Shown piece by piece: positions 1 to 6,901 of a stretch of 11,800 nucleotides of DNA (positions are counted from its first letter, which is position 1; the number at the start of each line of letters is the position of its first letter). The notes under the pieces were generated by a model. That model worked only from the letters and a program-made list of their open reading frames with translations, ran no database searches and was not told the origin of the DNA. The stretch comes from 2-01-FULL-39-28 sp964436165. Lineage in GTDB: Bacteria; Patescibacteriota; Minisyncoccia; 2-02-FULL-40-12; GWA2-44-9. Location: assembly GCA_964436165.1 (NCBI GenBank), contig CAYTBY010000029.1, forward strand, positions 1 to 11,800. Reading direction: 5' to 3'. A program made the position numbers and the translations under genes.

Positions 1-154
1 TCTTCACTTTTTCTTTGAGCCTCTGCCACTCCGGCCAATCACCAAAAACCATTTCTGCTCCAATCAACAACAAAATAGACCCCGGAGTAAAAGGAGTAAG
101 AAGAATCACAAGCCCAACAATTATTAAAAACCAGCCGAGAATTTTCTTCAGCAT
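1..154 (-). CDS. Small membrane protein, PGPGW-like, 3' end cut off by the window
   Basis: The first 51 codons are visible and the gene runs off the left edge. The protein begins MLKKILGWFLIIVGLVILLT, a single hydrophobic helix with almost no N-terminal tail. It continues PFTPGSILLLIGAEMVFGD, a second hydrophobic stretch introduced by a Pro/Gly turn, and then a charged segment (PEWQRLKEKVK). The Thr-Pro-Phe-Thr-Pro-Gly turn between two helices resembles the small putative transmembrane proteins of the PGPGW type. That assignment is by resemblance only. The ATG lies 4 nt after the stop codon of the MoxR-like gene, with no SD, so it is probably co-transcribed and translationally coupled. A role in anchoring or assisting the MoxR/VWA proteins is possible but unproven. 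Confidence 0.65.
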   Translation of the reverse strand, partial: MLKKILGWFLIIVGLVILLTPFTPGSILLLIGAEMVFGDWPEWQRLKEKVK

Positions 155-158
155 AGAC

Positions 159-1829
159 TTATTTAAATCTGTGAGTCCAGTTGCTTTGAGATATACCCAT
201 TAGGTCCAACTGGTCTTTGACCTTCTTTAAGTCTTCTGGATTAGAGACTTTGTCCAAATAATAGTATTGGAACGCCCTTGCTACTACTTCTTCAGGAAAG
301 TCTGCAACTGTAACTCTTGTTTTAGTTTTTCTATCAATGATTGTTTTATGCTCAAGAAAGGCTAAAAATTCCATAAGTCCTCGGCGAGTAAATATATAAG
401 GCTCTTTTTTATTTCTTCCAATTTCTCTTTGTTTTGATAAACGTTCTACAGCTTCCTGAAACTTAGCTACCTTAGCCACAAAAGTTCTAAAGTTAGGCAA
501 TTTTTCCAATGTCGGGTATACGCCTTCAACTTTTGGAGAAGAATATTTTTGACCATTAACAACTACTTCAGGCTGTTCTCCATAGACCATTAGTTCCATC
601 ATGGCTGAATAGTCTTTGGCGGTCGGAGGCTGAACATACTTGTGGCTTGTCCATCTATCTTTATATGCAGGAGACATGGGCTGTCGGCCTGTATATTCAG
701 CTGGATTCATTGTCGCAAATATTCGAAAATTAGGGTTCAAAGGTTCAACTCCTGAAAGCTGACCGCTCTTATAAAGTTCCATTTCCTGTTTATTCAATTC
801 TCTTATAGTAATGCCGCCATTTTCAGTTAATGTTATGCTTGGATATTTCTCTAACTGTGAATTTAATCTTTCTAGAATTTGTGCTTCGGCTAGGTTAATC
901 TCATCTAAAATCAACCACTTGCCCTTTTTCTTTGCCTGAACATCTATCCCATCCTGCCATCGCCAATCAGGAACTTTTAGATTCTCTGCTTGGGCAATTT
1001 GTTGAGACTCAATTAGGGTAAGACCCCTGCTTTCTGATTTAGCTCTAGTGATAATCTCCTGCGAGTCTTCACTGAGATTATTAAAACTCCTCATCATTTC
1101 TTCAAAAGCAATCTGAAGTTGGCCGTCATTAGGAATAAACTTGCCGACTAACTCTGATGTATCGGTCTGGCCATTAAGGTTAAATCGGGCAACATCATTA
1201 TTGGTCATCATGGCCAAATACTCGATAGAACTTGTTTTAGAGGTTGAGGTTTCTCCTTCAAGCAAAACTGGCTCTCTAAGCTCTACGCCAGTAGCAATTT
1301 TTTCTAGTGTTTCTAGCGTTCTTTGGTCAAGAGTAAAATGTCTGAAACGTTCTGGTTTTGGTACTTGTTCACCGCCGTCAGGATTAAAAGGCACTTCCGT
1401 CTCAAGAACATAAACTGCGCCAGCTTCCTTGTCCCGCTCTATCGGTAATGGTATATAGGGAGCTTCTTTCTTTTCCGCCATCGGGACAGATGCTTCCTCT
1501 CCTACTTCTGGAGTTGTAGTAACTTCTTCTGCCACTTCAGCAGATGTCTCGTGTTTGATTCTAACTATAAGCGCACCCCTAGTAAGGTCTAACGGCTTTG
1601 TATCTCTTACAACCTCTACGTCATATTCCCTAGATAAGTCTGGTTCTGCTTGCCCAAAATCAAGAATCATAATCTTGCGACTACGAGTTCTATCTTTACT
1701 AGTAAACTTGGCGGGCGAAGAACCCCCATCTCTTTCAAATTTAATATTCTTAAATACTGGTTTTTCTCTTACGCTTTCTGCCCCTTCACCAAATTCTCTG
1801 TGTCTAAAATGTTCTCCGATGGTAGCCAT
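159..1829 (-). CDS. MoxR-family AAA+ ATPase (AAA_5-like) with N-terminal extension and variant P-loop
   Basis: 556 aa. Residues 1-95 form a basic, probably beta-rich N-terminal region, followed by an acidic linker to about residue 125. The ATPase core starts near residue 165. Walker A is GETSTSKT (192-199), in which the Gly normally before the Lys is Ser197. Walker B is WLILDE (305-310), sensor 1 is ATMN with Asn375, and SPAYKDRW (386-393) carries Arg392, a candidate arginine finger. About 60 residues (240-300) separate the first ATPase segment from Walker B, longer than in minimal MoxR proteins. MoxR/CobS-type ATPases work with VWA proteins to remodel partners or insert metals. A VWA protein is encoded two genes upstream, which supports that pairing. 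The next gene starts 4 nt after the stop. There is no SD. A likely promoter overlaps that of the small RNA transcribed in the opposite direction. Confidence 0.9.
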   Translation of the reverse strand: MATIGEHFRHREFGEGAESVREKPVFKNIKFERDGGSSPAKFTSKDRTRSRKIMILDFGQAEPDLSREYDVEVVRDTKPLDLTRGALIVRIKHETSAEVAEEVTTTPEVGEEASVPMAEKKEAPYIPLPIERDKEAGAVYVLETEVPFNPDGGEQVPKPERFRHFTLDQRTLETLEKIATGVELREPVLLEGETSTSKTSSIEYLAMMTNNDVARFNLNGQTDTSELVGKFIPNDGQLQIAFEEMMRSFNNLSEDSQEIITRAKSESRGLTLIESQQIAQAENLKVPDWRWQDGIDVQAKKKGKWLILDEINLAEAQILERLNSQLEKYPSITLTENGGITIRELNKQEMELYKSGQLSGVEPLNPNFRIFATMNPAEYTGRQPMSPAYKDRWTSHKYVQPPTAKDYSAMMELMVYGEQPEVVVNGQKYSSPKVEGVYPTLEKLPNFRTFVAKVAKFQEAVERLSKQREIGRNKKEPYIFTRRGLMEFLAFLEHKTIIDRKTKTRVTVADFPEEVVARAFQYYYLDKVSNPEDLKKVKDQLDLMGISQSNWTHRFK

Positions 1830-1846
1830 AATTATAATTTAGGAGT

Positions 1847-1875
1847 AAGATAGCTATTGACTTATCTATATTCAA
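1847..1875 (-). promoter_or_regulatory. Candidate promoter of the MoxR-like gene
   Basis: Reading on the minus strand, TTGAAT (1870-1875) and TATCTT (1847-1852) are separated by exactly 17 bp. This predicts a transcript start near 1840 and a leader of about 11 nt without an SD. The element lies inside the plus-strand promoter of small RNA A, so the two units could not easily fire at the same time. The region is AT-rich, so a chance match is possible. Confidence 0.4.
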
Positions 1876-1886
1876 TATGCTATAAT
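1857..1886 (+). promoter_or_regulatory. Promoter of small RNA A
   Basis: TTGACT (1857-1862), an 18-bp spacer, then TATAAT (1881-1886), close to the sigma-70 consensus. The last bases of the spacer before the -10 box (TATGC) are shared with the promoter of small RNA B. The predicted start is near 1893. No open reading frame follows on this strand, which marks it as a promoter for a non-coding RNA. Confidence 0.75.
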
Positions 1887-1892
1887 ACTATT

Positions 1893-2046
1893 TAGTTACT
1901 TTAACAAGCTCTAATGCTCAGGCCTTGGGTGGAAGCCTCCCACAGTGGTCAATGGCTAACAGCCACCACCCGTTATTACGCAAACCTTGGTTATTGCAAG
2001 TCTATTTTAAGATTTGCAGTGTCTAAGTTAGGCGTTTTTTGTTTTT
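1893..2046 (+). ncRNA. Small RNA A, first of a tandem pair; family not recognised
   Basis: About 154 nt from predicted start to T-tract. In order: a small hairpin GUUA-CUU-UAAC (1895-1905); the box GCUCAGGCCU (1916-1925); an outer stem GGGUGG (1927-1932) with CCACCC (1966-1971); a 20-nt bulge (1933-1952) containing GCCUCCCACA and GGUCAA; an inner hairpin UGGC/GCCA (1953-1956 and 1962-1965) with loop UAACA; then a long terminator hairpin. The outer and inner stems stack directly on their 3' side. Copy B, 240 nt downstream, has the same layout. An alternative fold, UGGGUGG-AAG-CCUCCCA (1926-1942), would compete with the outer stem, so a switch is conceivable. It contains no convincing reading frame, and the downstream gene is antisense, so it is not a riboswitch leader. 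The exposed CCUCCC resembles an anti-SD sequence. The function is unknown. Confidence 0.75.
1978..2046 (+). terminator. Intrinsic terminator of small RNA A with 26-nt arms
   Basis: The arms 1978-2003 and 2010-2035 align without gaps: 22 of 26 positions pair, counting G-U pairs, around the loop ATTTTA (2004-2009). The innermost 12 pairs are continuous. The T-tract (T6, G, T5) at 2035-2046 follows at once. This hairpin is unusually long for a terminator and may also be part of the RNA's function. Confidence 0.8.
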
Positions 2047-2094
2047 CTCTATAATAGCTCTTTTTCTAGGTAAATACAGGGGTTTTGCAGGGGC

Positions 2095-2124
2095 TTGACA
2101 AGATACTACCTTCTATGCTATAAT
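2095..2124 (+). promoter_or_regulatory. Promoter of small RNA B
   Basis: Perfect TTGACA (2095-2100), an 18-bp spacer, then TATAAT (2119-2124). The spacer length and the sequence TATGC before the -10 box match the promoter of RNA A. The predicted start is near 2131. Confidence 0.8.
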
Positions 2125-2130
2125 GTACTT

Positions 2131-2255
2131 AGAGAATAAAAGTTAGTTCGTTAACAAAAAAAATCTAATTCTGCTCAGGCCTACCCCAGGCCTCCCACAT
2201 GGGTCAATGGCACCGCCAGGGGCACACCGTCACTAAAAAAGTGGCGGTTTTTTTT
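2131..2255 (+). ncRNA. Small RNA B, second of the tandem pair; family not recognised
   Basis: About 125 nt. In order: an extended 5' segment with hairpin GUUAG-UUCG-UUAAC (2142-2155); an A-run; the box GCUCAGGCCU (2173-2182), identical to copy A; an outer stem CCCC (2184-2187) with GGGG (2219-2222); a 20-nt bulge (2188-2207) identical to that of copy A at 17 positions; an inner hairpin UGGC/GCCA (2208-2211 and 2215-2218) with loop ACC; and a terminator. The outer stem has the opposite strand composition from copy A yet still pairs. This is compensatory change and supports a selected RNA fold. The 5' TTAGTT and TTAACAA motifs are shared too. The terminator T-tract overlaps the stop codon of the oppositely oriented 147-aa gene. 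The function is unknown. Confidence 0.75.
2227..2255 (+). terminator. Intrinsic terminator of small RNA B
   Basis: CCGTCAC (2227-2233) pairs with GTGGCGG (2241-2247), 7 bp including one G-U, around an A-rich loop, followed by eight T residues (2248-2255). This is a classic intrinsic terminator for the plus strand. Confidence 0.85.
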
Positions 2256-2697
2256 ACAATCTACAGACCGAACTAACTACCTTGCCGAATCTATCGCTAT
2301 TATCAAATAAATCTTTCGTTAATATAAACAATGCTTTGACTGATTCTGGTATTGGATTTATGACCTTAGCTCCCTTGCCTGGAATATTAAGACTCAGCTT
2401 ACCATGAGTAAGGTCCAGAAATGTATTATACAATCCAGGCGATAAGTCTATACTTGAATTGACCGCGAACATATGCCCTTTTTCTATGGAGTTGGAAAAT
2501 TTATCTAAACTATTTTCAAGCTTATTTTCAACATTATTATCAAAAACATGTACCTTCTGACTCTTCACTAAATCCAATACTTTTTCACGAATACTTTCCT
2601 CAACTAAGATGGCTCCCACGGGGGACGTATCCACCCTTTTTAAATCCAAAAAGCCATCTAGGTAGTCTGTTAATTTTTCTGTCTGTTCACTGGTCAT
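2254..2697 (-). CDS. Conserved-context hypothetical protein, 147 aa
   Basis: I do not recognise this protein. It is predicted soluble, with no signal peptide or membrane segment. The N-terminal half looks helical and charged (EKLTDYLDGFLDLKR, ESIREKVLDLVKSQK). The C-terminal half has mixed hydrophobic segments with Gly/Pro turns (LSLNIPGKGAKVINPIPES). No metal-binding or catalytic motif is evident. It sits 42 nt downstream of the VWA gene and upstream of the MoxR-like gene, which suggests an accessory or regulatory partner of that pair. No SD precedes the ATG. A possible minus-strand promoter (TTGATT 2729-2734, 17-bp spacer, TAAAAT 2706-2711) would give an essentially leaderless mRNA, but the AT-rich context makes that weak. 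Its stop codon overlaps the terminator of small RNA B. Confidence 0.75.
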   Translation of the reverse strand: MTSEQTEKLTDYLDGFLDLKRVDTSPVGAILVEESIREKVLDLVKSQKVHVFDNNVENKLENSLDKFSNSIEKGHMFAVNSSIDLSPGLYNTFLDLTHGKLSLNIPGKGAKVINPIPESVKALFILTKDLFDNSDRFGKVVSSVCRL

Positions 2698-2739
2698 AAT
2701 ATATAATTTTAATTTAAAGCGTAAACTAAATCAATACTA

Positions 2740-5112
2740 CTACTCTTCCTTAAAAGAGTATTTCTGGGGATTCAAAATCATATCCTTTAATAAGTCGCCC
2801 ATTATTTCTGCTAAGTGCTCTGCTGTAATATTTGGGATAGCAGTAGGATAAAAGTTTTTAACATGCTCCGTATCCTCTCCTAACCCTAAGGCGATAAGTT
2901 TATGGTTAGTATTTTTAAGAATATGTTCTACGGCCTCTTTAAGATATACATCTGGCCCCTTACCTGCTCGGTAATCATACGGACCTGTTGGAAGACCATC
3001 GGATATAACAACCAAGAACTTCTCTTTACCAGGCTGAGCTTCAAGTCCTTTAGAGGCTTCTAATAAGGATGGCCCATCGTGATTATCTCCAGGACGGTTG
3101 TATCCTCCAGGATTTAAACCTTCAACCTCCAAAAGCATACCACTCATTTTCTTTCTTATATCATCAGTTAATTCTTCATCGAATTTTTTAAATGTTATGA
3201 CCCTATCTTGAAAGCCCAATATTTCATTTTTTACACCTAACCTATTAAGCACCTCAGCTAAAAGAATCTTGGCCTTGAAGTCCTCAACTGACTTGTTTGA
3301 TTCCGACATAGAGCCAGACAAGTCATTCAGAAGTGTAAAAACATAATCCTTTTTCTCGGGCAGATGAACTGTTTCAAATATTTTATTATCGACTTGTCCT
3401 GCCCCAGCTTTTCTTGATGCTTCCCAGCGAAAGACGGCTGGAAGATTAATCTTTGAACCAGCAGATTTTAGCTTAACAGTTTTCTTAACATTTGGCGTAA
3501 ATACCTCCTCAAGTGCACGATATAATTTTTCATCTTGTTCTCTTAATCCAGCATAAAACTTATCATATACCTCTCTTGTTCTGGCTAATACTGCTTGACG
3601 GCGTTCTATGTCTCTTAGTTCTTCGCTGGCTTGCTGATGAGCTTTGATTTTTTCTTTCTTTGCTTCTAATTTCTGCTCTTCCTCTGCCAATCTTTCTTGA
3701 AACTCTTCGTGCGTCTCACCACCTTCTTTAGTTAATTCTGGCGATAATTCTTTGACAAATTTGTCTTCTAATTCTTCCAAAACTTTCCTAGCTTTTTCTT
3801 CTAGGGCCTTTTTGAGTTCTTCGGGTAGTTTATTATAAGCCTTTTCCAATGCCTCAATCATTTTCTCGCCAAGTTTATCCATAGGGATTGGACTACCACT
3901 TTGTCTTTCCTTGCCAGGCTTTTTCATCGGGACATCTTCTTCCATACCATCTTCTTGTTCTACTTGTTCGGATTCAGCACCTTCTTTTTCCTGCTGCTCC
4001 TGCCCAGACTCTTCCTTGCCTTCTGATTTATTAGGTTTTCCTTCTTGGGCTGTTTCCTTCTCTCTTTTTTCCTGTTCTCTCTTCTTCTGCTCTTCGGCAA
4101 AGTCCTTTATTGCTTGCTCAAGTTCTTTCTGAAAATTCTCGCCCAAAGATTTCATGGCTTCTTTGATTTGTTCTTCCATGCTTTTCTCACCCTTGCCTGT
4201 CTTTGGCTTCCCAGCAGTTCCTTCGGCACCTTCTTGACCCTGACCTTCTTGTCCTTCTTGTTCACCCTCGCCTTGTTGCTCTTGCTGTTCCTGCATGGCT
4301 TCCTGAAGCATTTGCCTTAGCTTTTCTGTTTCAAGGTCTTGCTCAACCAGCTTTTTGACTTCGGGCCATATTTTCTTGTAGTTAGTCCTATATCTTTCTT
4401 TGGCTTTTTCAACTACTTCTTCTTCGGTGGCTCCATCGGCTGGTAGTGTATTTTCTATTGTTTCAAGAGAAGGTCTTAGCTTTTTGTATAACTCCACAAC
4501 TTCAGGGTCAATCCAATCAGATATGGACCCATAAACATCCTCGATATGCTTACCGTAAACAAACAGGCTATTAAGCTGAATTGATTTAGGAACATAACCT
4601 AACTCGACTTGAGTTTCTCTGGCTGATTCGCCTTGAATAGCATATTCTCTTCTGGCCGTATCAACCCATTTCCCAGCCCCAGAAAATCTATCTCTAACTA
4701 CCTGGTCAGTAGGCAATTCCTCGGCTGCTAAATATTGATGGTGGAATCCCAATTCTTGAGCAACCTCATCGGGAATAAAATCAGTTCTGGTAATGGCAAC
4801 ATGGCCAGCTTCATGAGCTGCCTTACCTTTGGCAACATCCTCGTGGGTCTCAAATATCTTTTTCGGTATATGAACACGAAATACTTTTGTCTTGCCTGTT
4901 TTCGGGTCTTTAATCTCCTGGGCAAACCATATATCTGCGGGATTTTGACCGTGAACAAGCATTGATGCAGCAATATCCTCTTGGGATAGTTCTGTATCTA
5001 CCCTAACTTCTTTTTTACCACTAACCTGCTTAATAATTGACGTTAAACGGTCTTTCATCTCTGAAAGGTCTTTTTTCTCTATTCGGTTATTTCCTTCGAC
5101 TGGTTTTTCCAT
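2740..5112 (-). CDS. HEXXH metallopeptidase-like and CobT-type VWA fusion protein
   Basis: 790 aa. The N-terminal region contains HEAGH (100-104), the zinc-peptidase HEXXH signature, followed by an acidic stretch (EELPTD, near 131-136) that could supply a third ligand. Residues about 270-410 are low-complexity Q/E/K/G sequence. Residues about 410-540 are strongly charged and helical, probably coiled coil. The C-terminal VWA domain has a complete-looking MIDAS: DLSGS (597-601), DNHDG (676-680) and SDG (704-706). The DNHDG motif in place of a lone Thr resembles CobT-like VWA domains. Known relatives act with MoxR/CobS ATPases, and one is encoded downstream here. There is no signal peptide, so it is cytoplasmic. 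It starts 10 nt after the polX stop, without an SD, so the two are probably co-transcribed. The peptidase activity is inferred from the motif only. Confidence 0.88.
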   Translation of the reverse strand: MEKPVEGNNRIEKKDLSEMKDRLTSIIKQVSGKKEVRVDTELSQEDIAASMLVHGQNPADIWFAQEIKDPKTGKTKVFRVHIPKKIFETHEDVAKGKAAHEAGHVAITRTDFIPDEVAQELGFHHQYLAAEELPTDQVVRDRFSGAGKWVDTARREYAIQGESARETQVELGYVPKSIQLNSLFVYGKHIEDVYGSISDWIDPEVVELYKKLRPSLETIENTLPADGATEEEVVEKAKERYRTNYKKIWPEVKKLVEQDLETEKLRQMLQEAMQEQQEQQGEGEQEGQEGQGQEGAEGTAGKPKTGKGEKSMEEQIKEAMKSLGENFQKELEQAIKDFAEEQKKREQEKREKETAQEGKPNKSEGKEESGQEQQEKEGAESEQVEQEDGMEEDVPMKKPGKERQSGSPIPMDKLGEKMIEALEKAYNKLPEELKKALEEKARKVLEELEDKFVKELSPELTKEGGETHEEFQERLAEEEQKLEAKKEKIKAHQQASEELRDIERRQAVLARTREVYDKFYAGLREQDEKLYRALEEVFTPNVKKTVKLKSAGSKINLPAVFRWEASRKAGAGQVDNKIFETVHLPEKKDYVFTLLNDLSGSMSESNKSVEDFKAKILLAEVLNRLGVKNEILGFQDRVITFKKFDEELTDDIRKKMSGMLLEVEGLNPGGYNRPGDNHDGPSLLEASKGLEAQPGKEKFLVVISDGLPTGPYDYRAGKGPDVYLKEAVEHILKNTNHKLIALGLGEDTEHVKNFYPTAIPNITAEHLAEIMGDLLKDMILNPQKYSFKEE

Positions 5113-5122
5113 ATATGATGTA

Positions 5123-6889
5123 TTATTTTAGCATTTTTAACATCTCCTGCCAGCTACAGGTATTGATGATATCTTTGGCTTCCGCCCAACCTCGGCGGGC
5201 TTGGGCGATGCCGTATTCGAGATATTGGAAGTGGGATATGTGATGGGCGTCAGAATCAATTGAGAATTTGACCCCTCCGTCAGCTGACGGATCAATACCT
5301 TTGCGGATATATTCGTCTTTAAGATCAAGCCGGTCGGGGAAAGCGTCAATTTCCATCACGGTTTTGGTTCTTTTGGCTGCCCTTAATAATTCTTCGACGT
5401 TGACGGGATAGGCCGGGCGTTTATTTATTATTCTGCCCGTGGGATGAAAAATTATATCAACATTGGGATTTTCCATTGCCCGGATAATCCTTTGCGTCTG
5501 TTCGTCTTCGGATAAATTAAACAGAGTGTGGACAGCCGCCCCGACAACGTCGAGTTTAACCAAGGTTTCATTATTAATATCTAGAGAGCCATCTTTCATA
5601 ATATTTACTTCGGCTCCTTTCAGAATTTTAAATTTAGAATTACGAATTGCTGATTCCGAATTAAGTTTATCAATTTCAGACATTTGTTGGAGAAGACGCT
5701 TCTCATCGCTTCCGCCAGTCATAGCCAAGGATTTAGTGTGATCAGTAATACAGATATATTCAAGACCGGCCTTTTGGGCTGCTTCGGCCATTTCTCTGAT
5801 TGAATGCTCGCCATCTGTCCAATCGGTCTGGACTTGCAAGTCGCCTTTCAAATCATGGTAATCAATCAATTTTGGTAATTTGCCAGCTTGAGCCGCTTCT
5901 AACTCCCCATGATTTGTCCTAATTTCCGGCGGCATCCAAGCAAGCCCTAACTTTTCATATATTTCCTCTTCTGTCCTTCCGACTCCAGAAGCCTTGCTTC
6001 TGGGTAGTTTTCCAGAAGCAAGGCTTCTGGAACTAAATAGCCCGTATTCATTCAGCTTATATCCTTGTTTTATGGCAATTTCTCGCAATTGAACATTGTG
6101 GTATTTATCACCAGTAAAATATTGTAAAGCCGCGCCGAATGATTCAGGCGGTAAAACCCGCAAGTCAGCGTCAATACCCATCTTAAGCCTAACCGACGAA
6201 CGGGTTGGTCCATGTTCGTGAACCGCCTCAACTTCGGGCATAGATACAAAAAAATCCATCACTTTTGATGGCTTGGTTGAAATAGCCAGAATATCCAAAT
6301 CCCCCACTGTCTCCTGCATCCGACGAACAGAACCGGCAAATTGAGCGGTTTTAACCCCCTCAACTTTCTTTATTTTATCGACTATAGTCCGAAAAACCGG
6401 CATATTAAAGCCCAAAACAAGCCGTCCGCTTGAACTTTTAACAAAACCGATGCCCTTGAGTATTTTAGTTTCGGTTTTTTCGCCCAGTCCGGCAATATTC
6501 CTTATTTTTCCGGCCTTAGCCGCCTTTTCAAGTTGTTCCAGGTTTTTGATGCCAAGTTTTTTATATAAATGAAGAATTGTTTTTGGGCCAACGCCTTCAA
6601 CAGCCCTCAATCCCTCAATGTCAACCGGCAGTTCTTTTTTTAATTTTTCATATTCTTTAATATGGCCGGTTTTAATATATTCTTCGATTTTTTCAGCAAT
6701 CCCCCGACCAACCCCAGGAATATCTTCTAACGCTTTCGAGCCCCCGGCTTTATAAATATCTTTTAAATCTTCTTCCAAAGAACCGATTATATCGGCCACC
6801 TTTTCATAAGCTCGCGGCTTGAAAGCCACCCCTTTCATTTCAAGAAGAACGGCTATTTCGCCAAATATTTTGGAGAGTTCTTGATTCAT
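5123..6889 (-). CDS. polX: DNA polymerase/3'-5' exonuclease PolX
   Basis: 588 aa, near the usual length of bacterial PolX. Residues 1-145 hold the helix-hairpin-helix DNA-binding part (DIPGVGRGIAEKI, VEGVGPKTILHLYKKLG, IAGLGEKTETKILKG). The palm has GSVRR (186-190), GDLD with Asp197 and Asp199, and Asp242 in DLRV, the expected metal-binding triad. The C-terminal PHP domain (about 345-588) has ITDH (381-384), Glu427, HTLF (454), FHPTGR, EIDAFP and DSDAHH (545-550). The first PHP motif reads GDLQVQTDWTDG instead of DLHxH: both His positions are Gln. PolX fills gaps and trims 3' ends in base excision repair. Residues 287-302 are encoded by a perfect palindromic insert. The VWA gene follows after 10 nt. 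The ATG is preceded only by a weak GAAGA. Confidence 0.95.
   Translation of the reverse strand: MNQELSKIFGEIAVLLEMKGVAFKPRAYEKVADIIGSLEEDLKDIYKAGGSKALEDIPGVGRGIAEKIEEYIKTGHIKEYEKLKKELPVDIEGLRAVEGVGPKTILHLYKKLGIKNLEQLEKAAKAGKIRNIAGLGEKTETKILKGIGFVKSSSGRLVLGFNMPVFRTIVDKIKKVEGVKTAQFAGSVRRMQETVGDLDILAISTKPSKVMDFFVSMPEVEAVHEHGPTRSSVRLKMGIDADLRVLPPESFGAALQYFTGDKYHNVQLREIAIKQGYKLNEYGLFSSRSLASGKLPRSKASGVGRTEEEIYEKLGLAWMPPEIRTNHGELEAAQAGKLPKLIDYHDLKGDLQVQTDWTDGEHSIREMAEAAQKAGLEYICITDHTKSLAMTGGSDEKRLLQQMSEIDKLNSESAIRNSKFKILKGAEVNIMKDGSLDINNETLVKLDVVGAAVHTLFNLSEDEQTQRIIRAMENPNVDIIFHPTGRIINKRPAYPVNVEELLRAAKRTKTVMEIDAFPDRLDLKDEYIRKGIDPSADGGVKFSIDSDAHHISHFQYLEYGIAQARRGWAEAKDIINTCSWQEMLKMLK
5984..6031. repeat. 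In-frame 48-bp palindromic insert within polX
   Basis: Two 20-bp arms (5984-6003 and 6012-6031) are perfect inverted repeats around an 8-bp loop. Each arm is itself nearly palindromic: CCAGAAGC-CTT-GCTTCTGG. The length is exactly 16 codons and the frame stays open. It encodes SRSLASGKLPRSKASG, where PolX relatives usually have a short turn between the EYGLF strand and the EEE(I/V)Y helix. The comparison with relatives is from memory. The layout resembles the protein-embedded palindromic elements known from Rickettsia. Confidence 0.85.
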
Positions 6890-6901
6890 ATGCTAATCTT
6901 C

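Noticed and set aside
1860..2255. 6S RNA, SRP RNA, tRNA or riboswitch identity for the tandem RNAs
   Set aside because: No 6S-like central bubble, SRP loop motif or cloverleaf is visible, and the next gene is antisense, so there is no leader relationship.
2141..2278. 10-bp inverted repeat AGTTAGTTCG / CGAACTAACT between the 5' end of small RNA B and the 3' end of the 147-aa gene
   Set aside because: The right copy lies beyond the RNA's terminator, and on the gene's mRNA it is the same sequence, not the complement, so no RNA-RNA pairing follows. Probably chance.
5620..5665. Possible third small insert in polX around NSESAIRNSKFK, with repeated AATTC-like bases
   Set aside because: The inverted symmetry is weak and the segment could be a normal variable loop.
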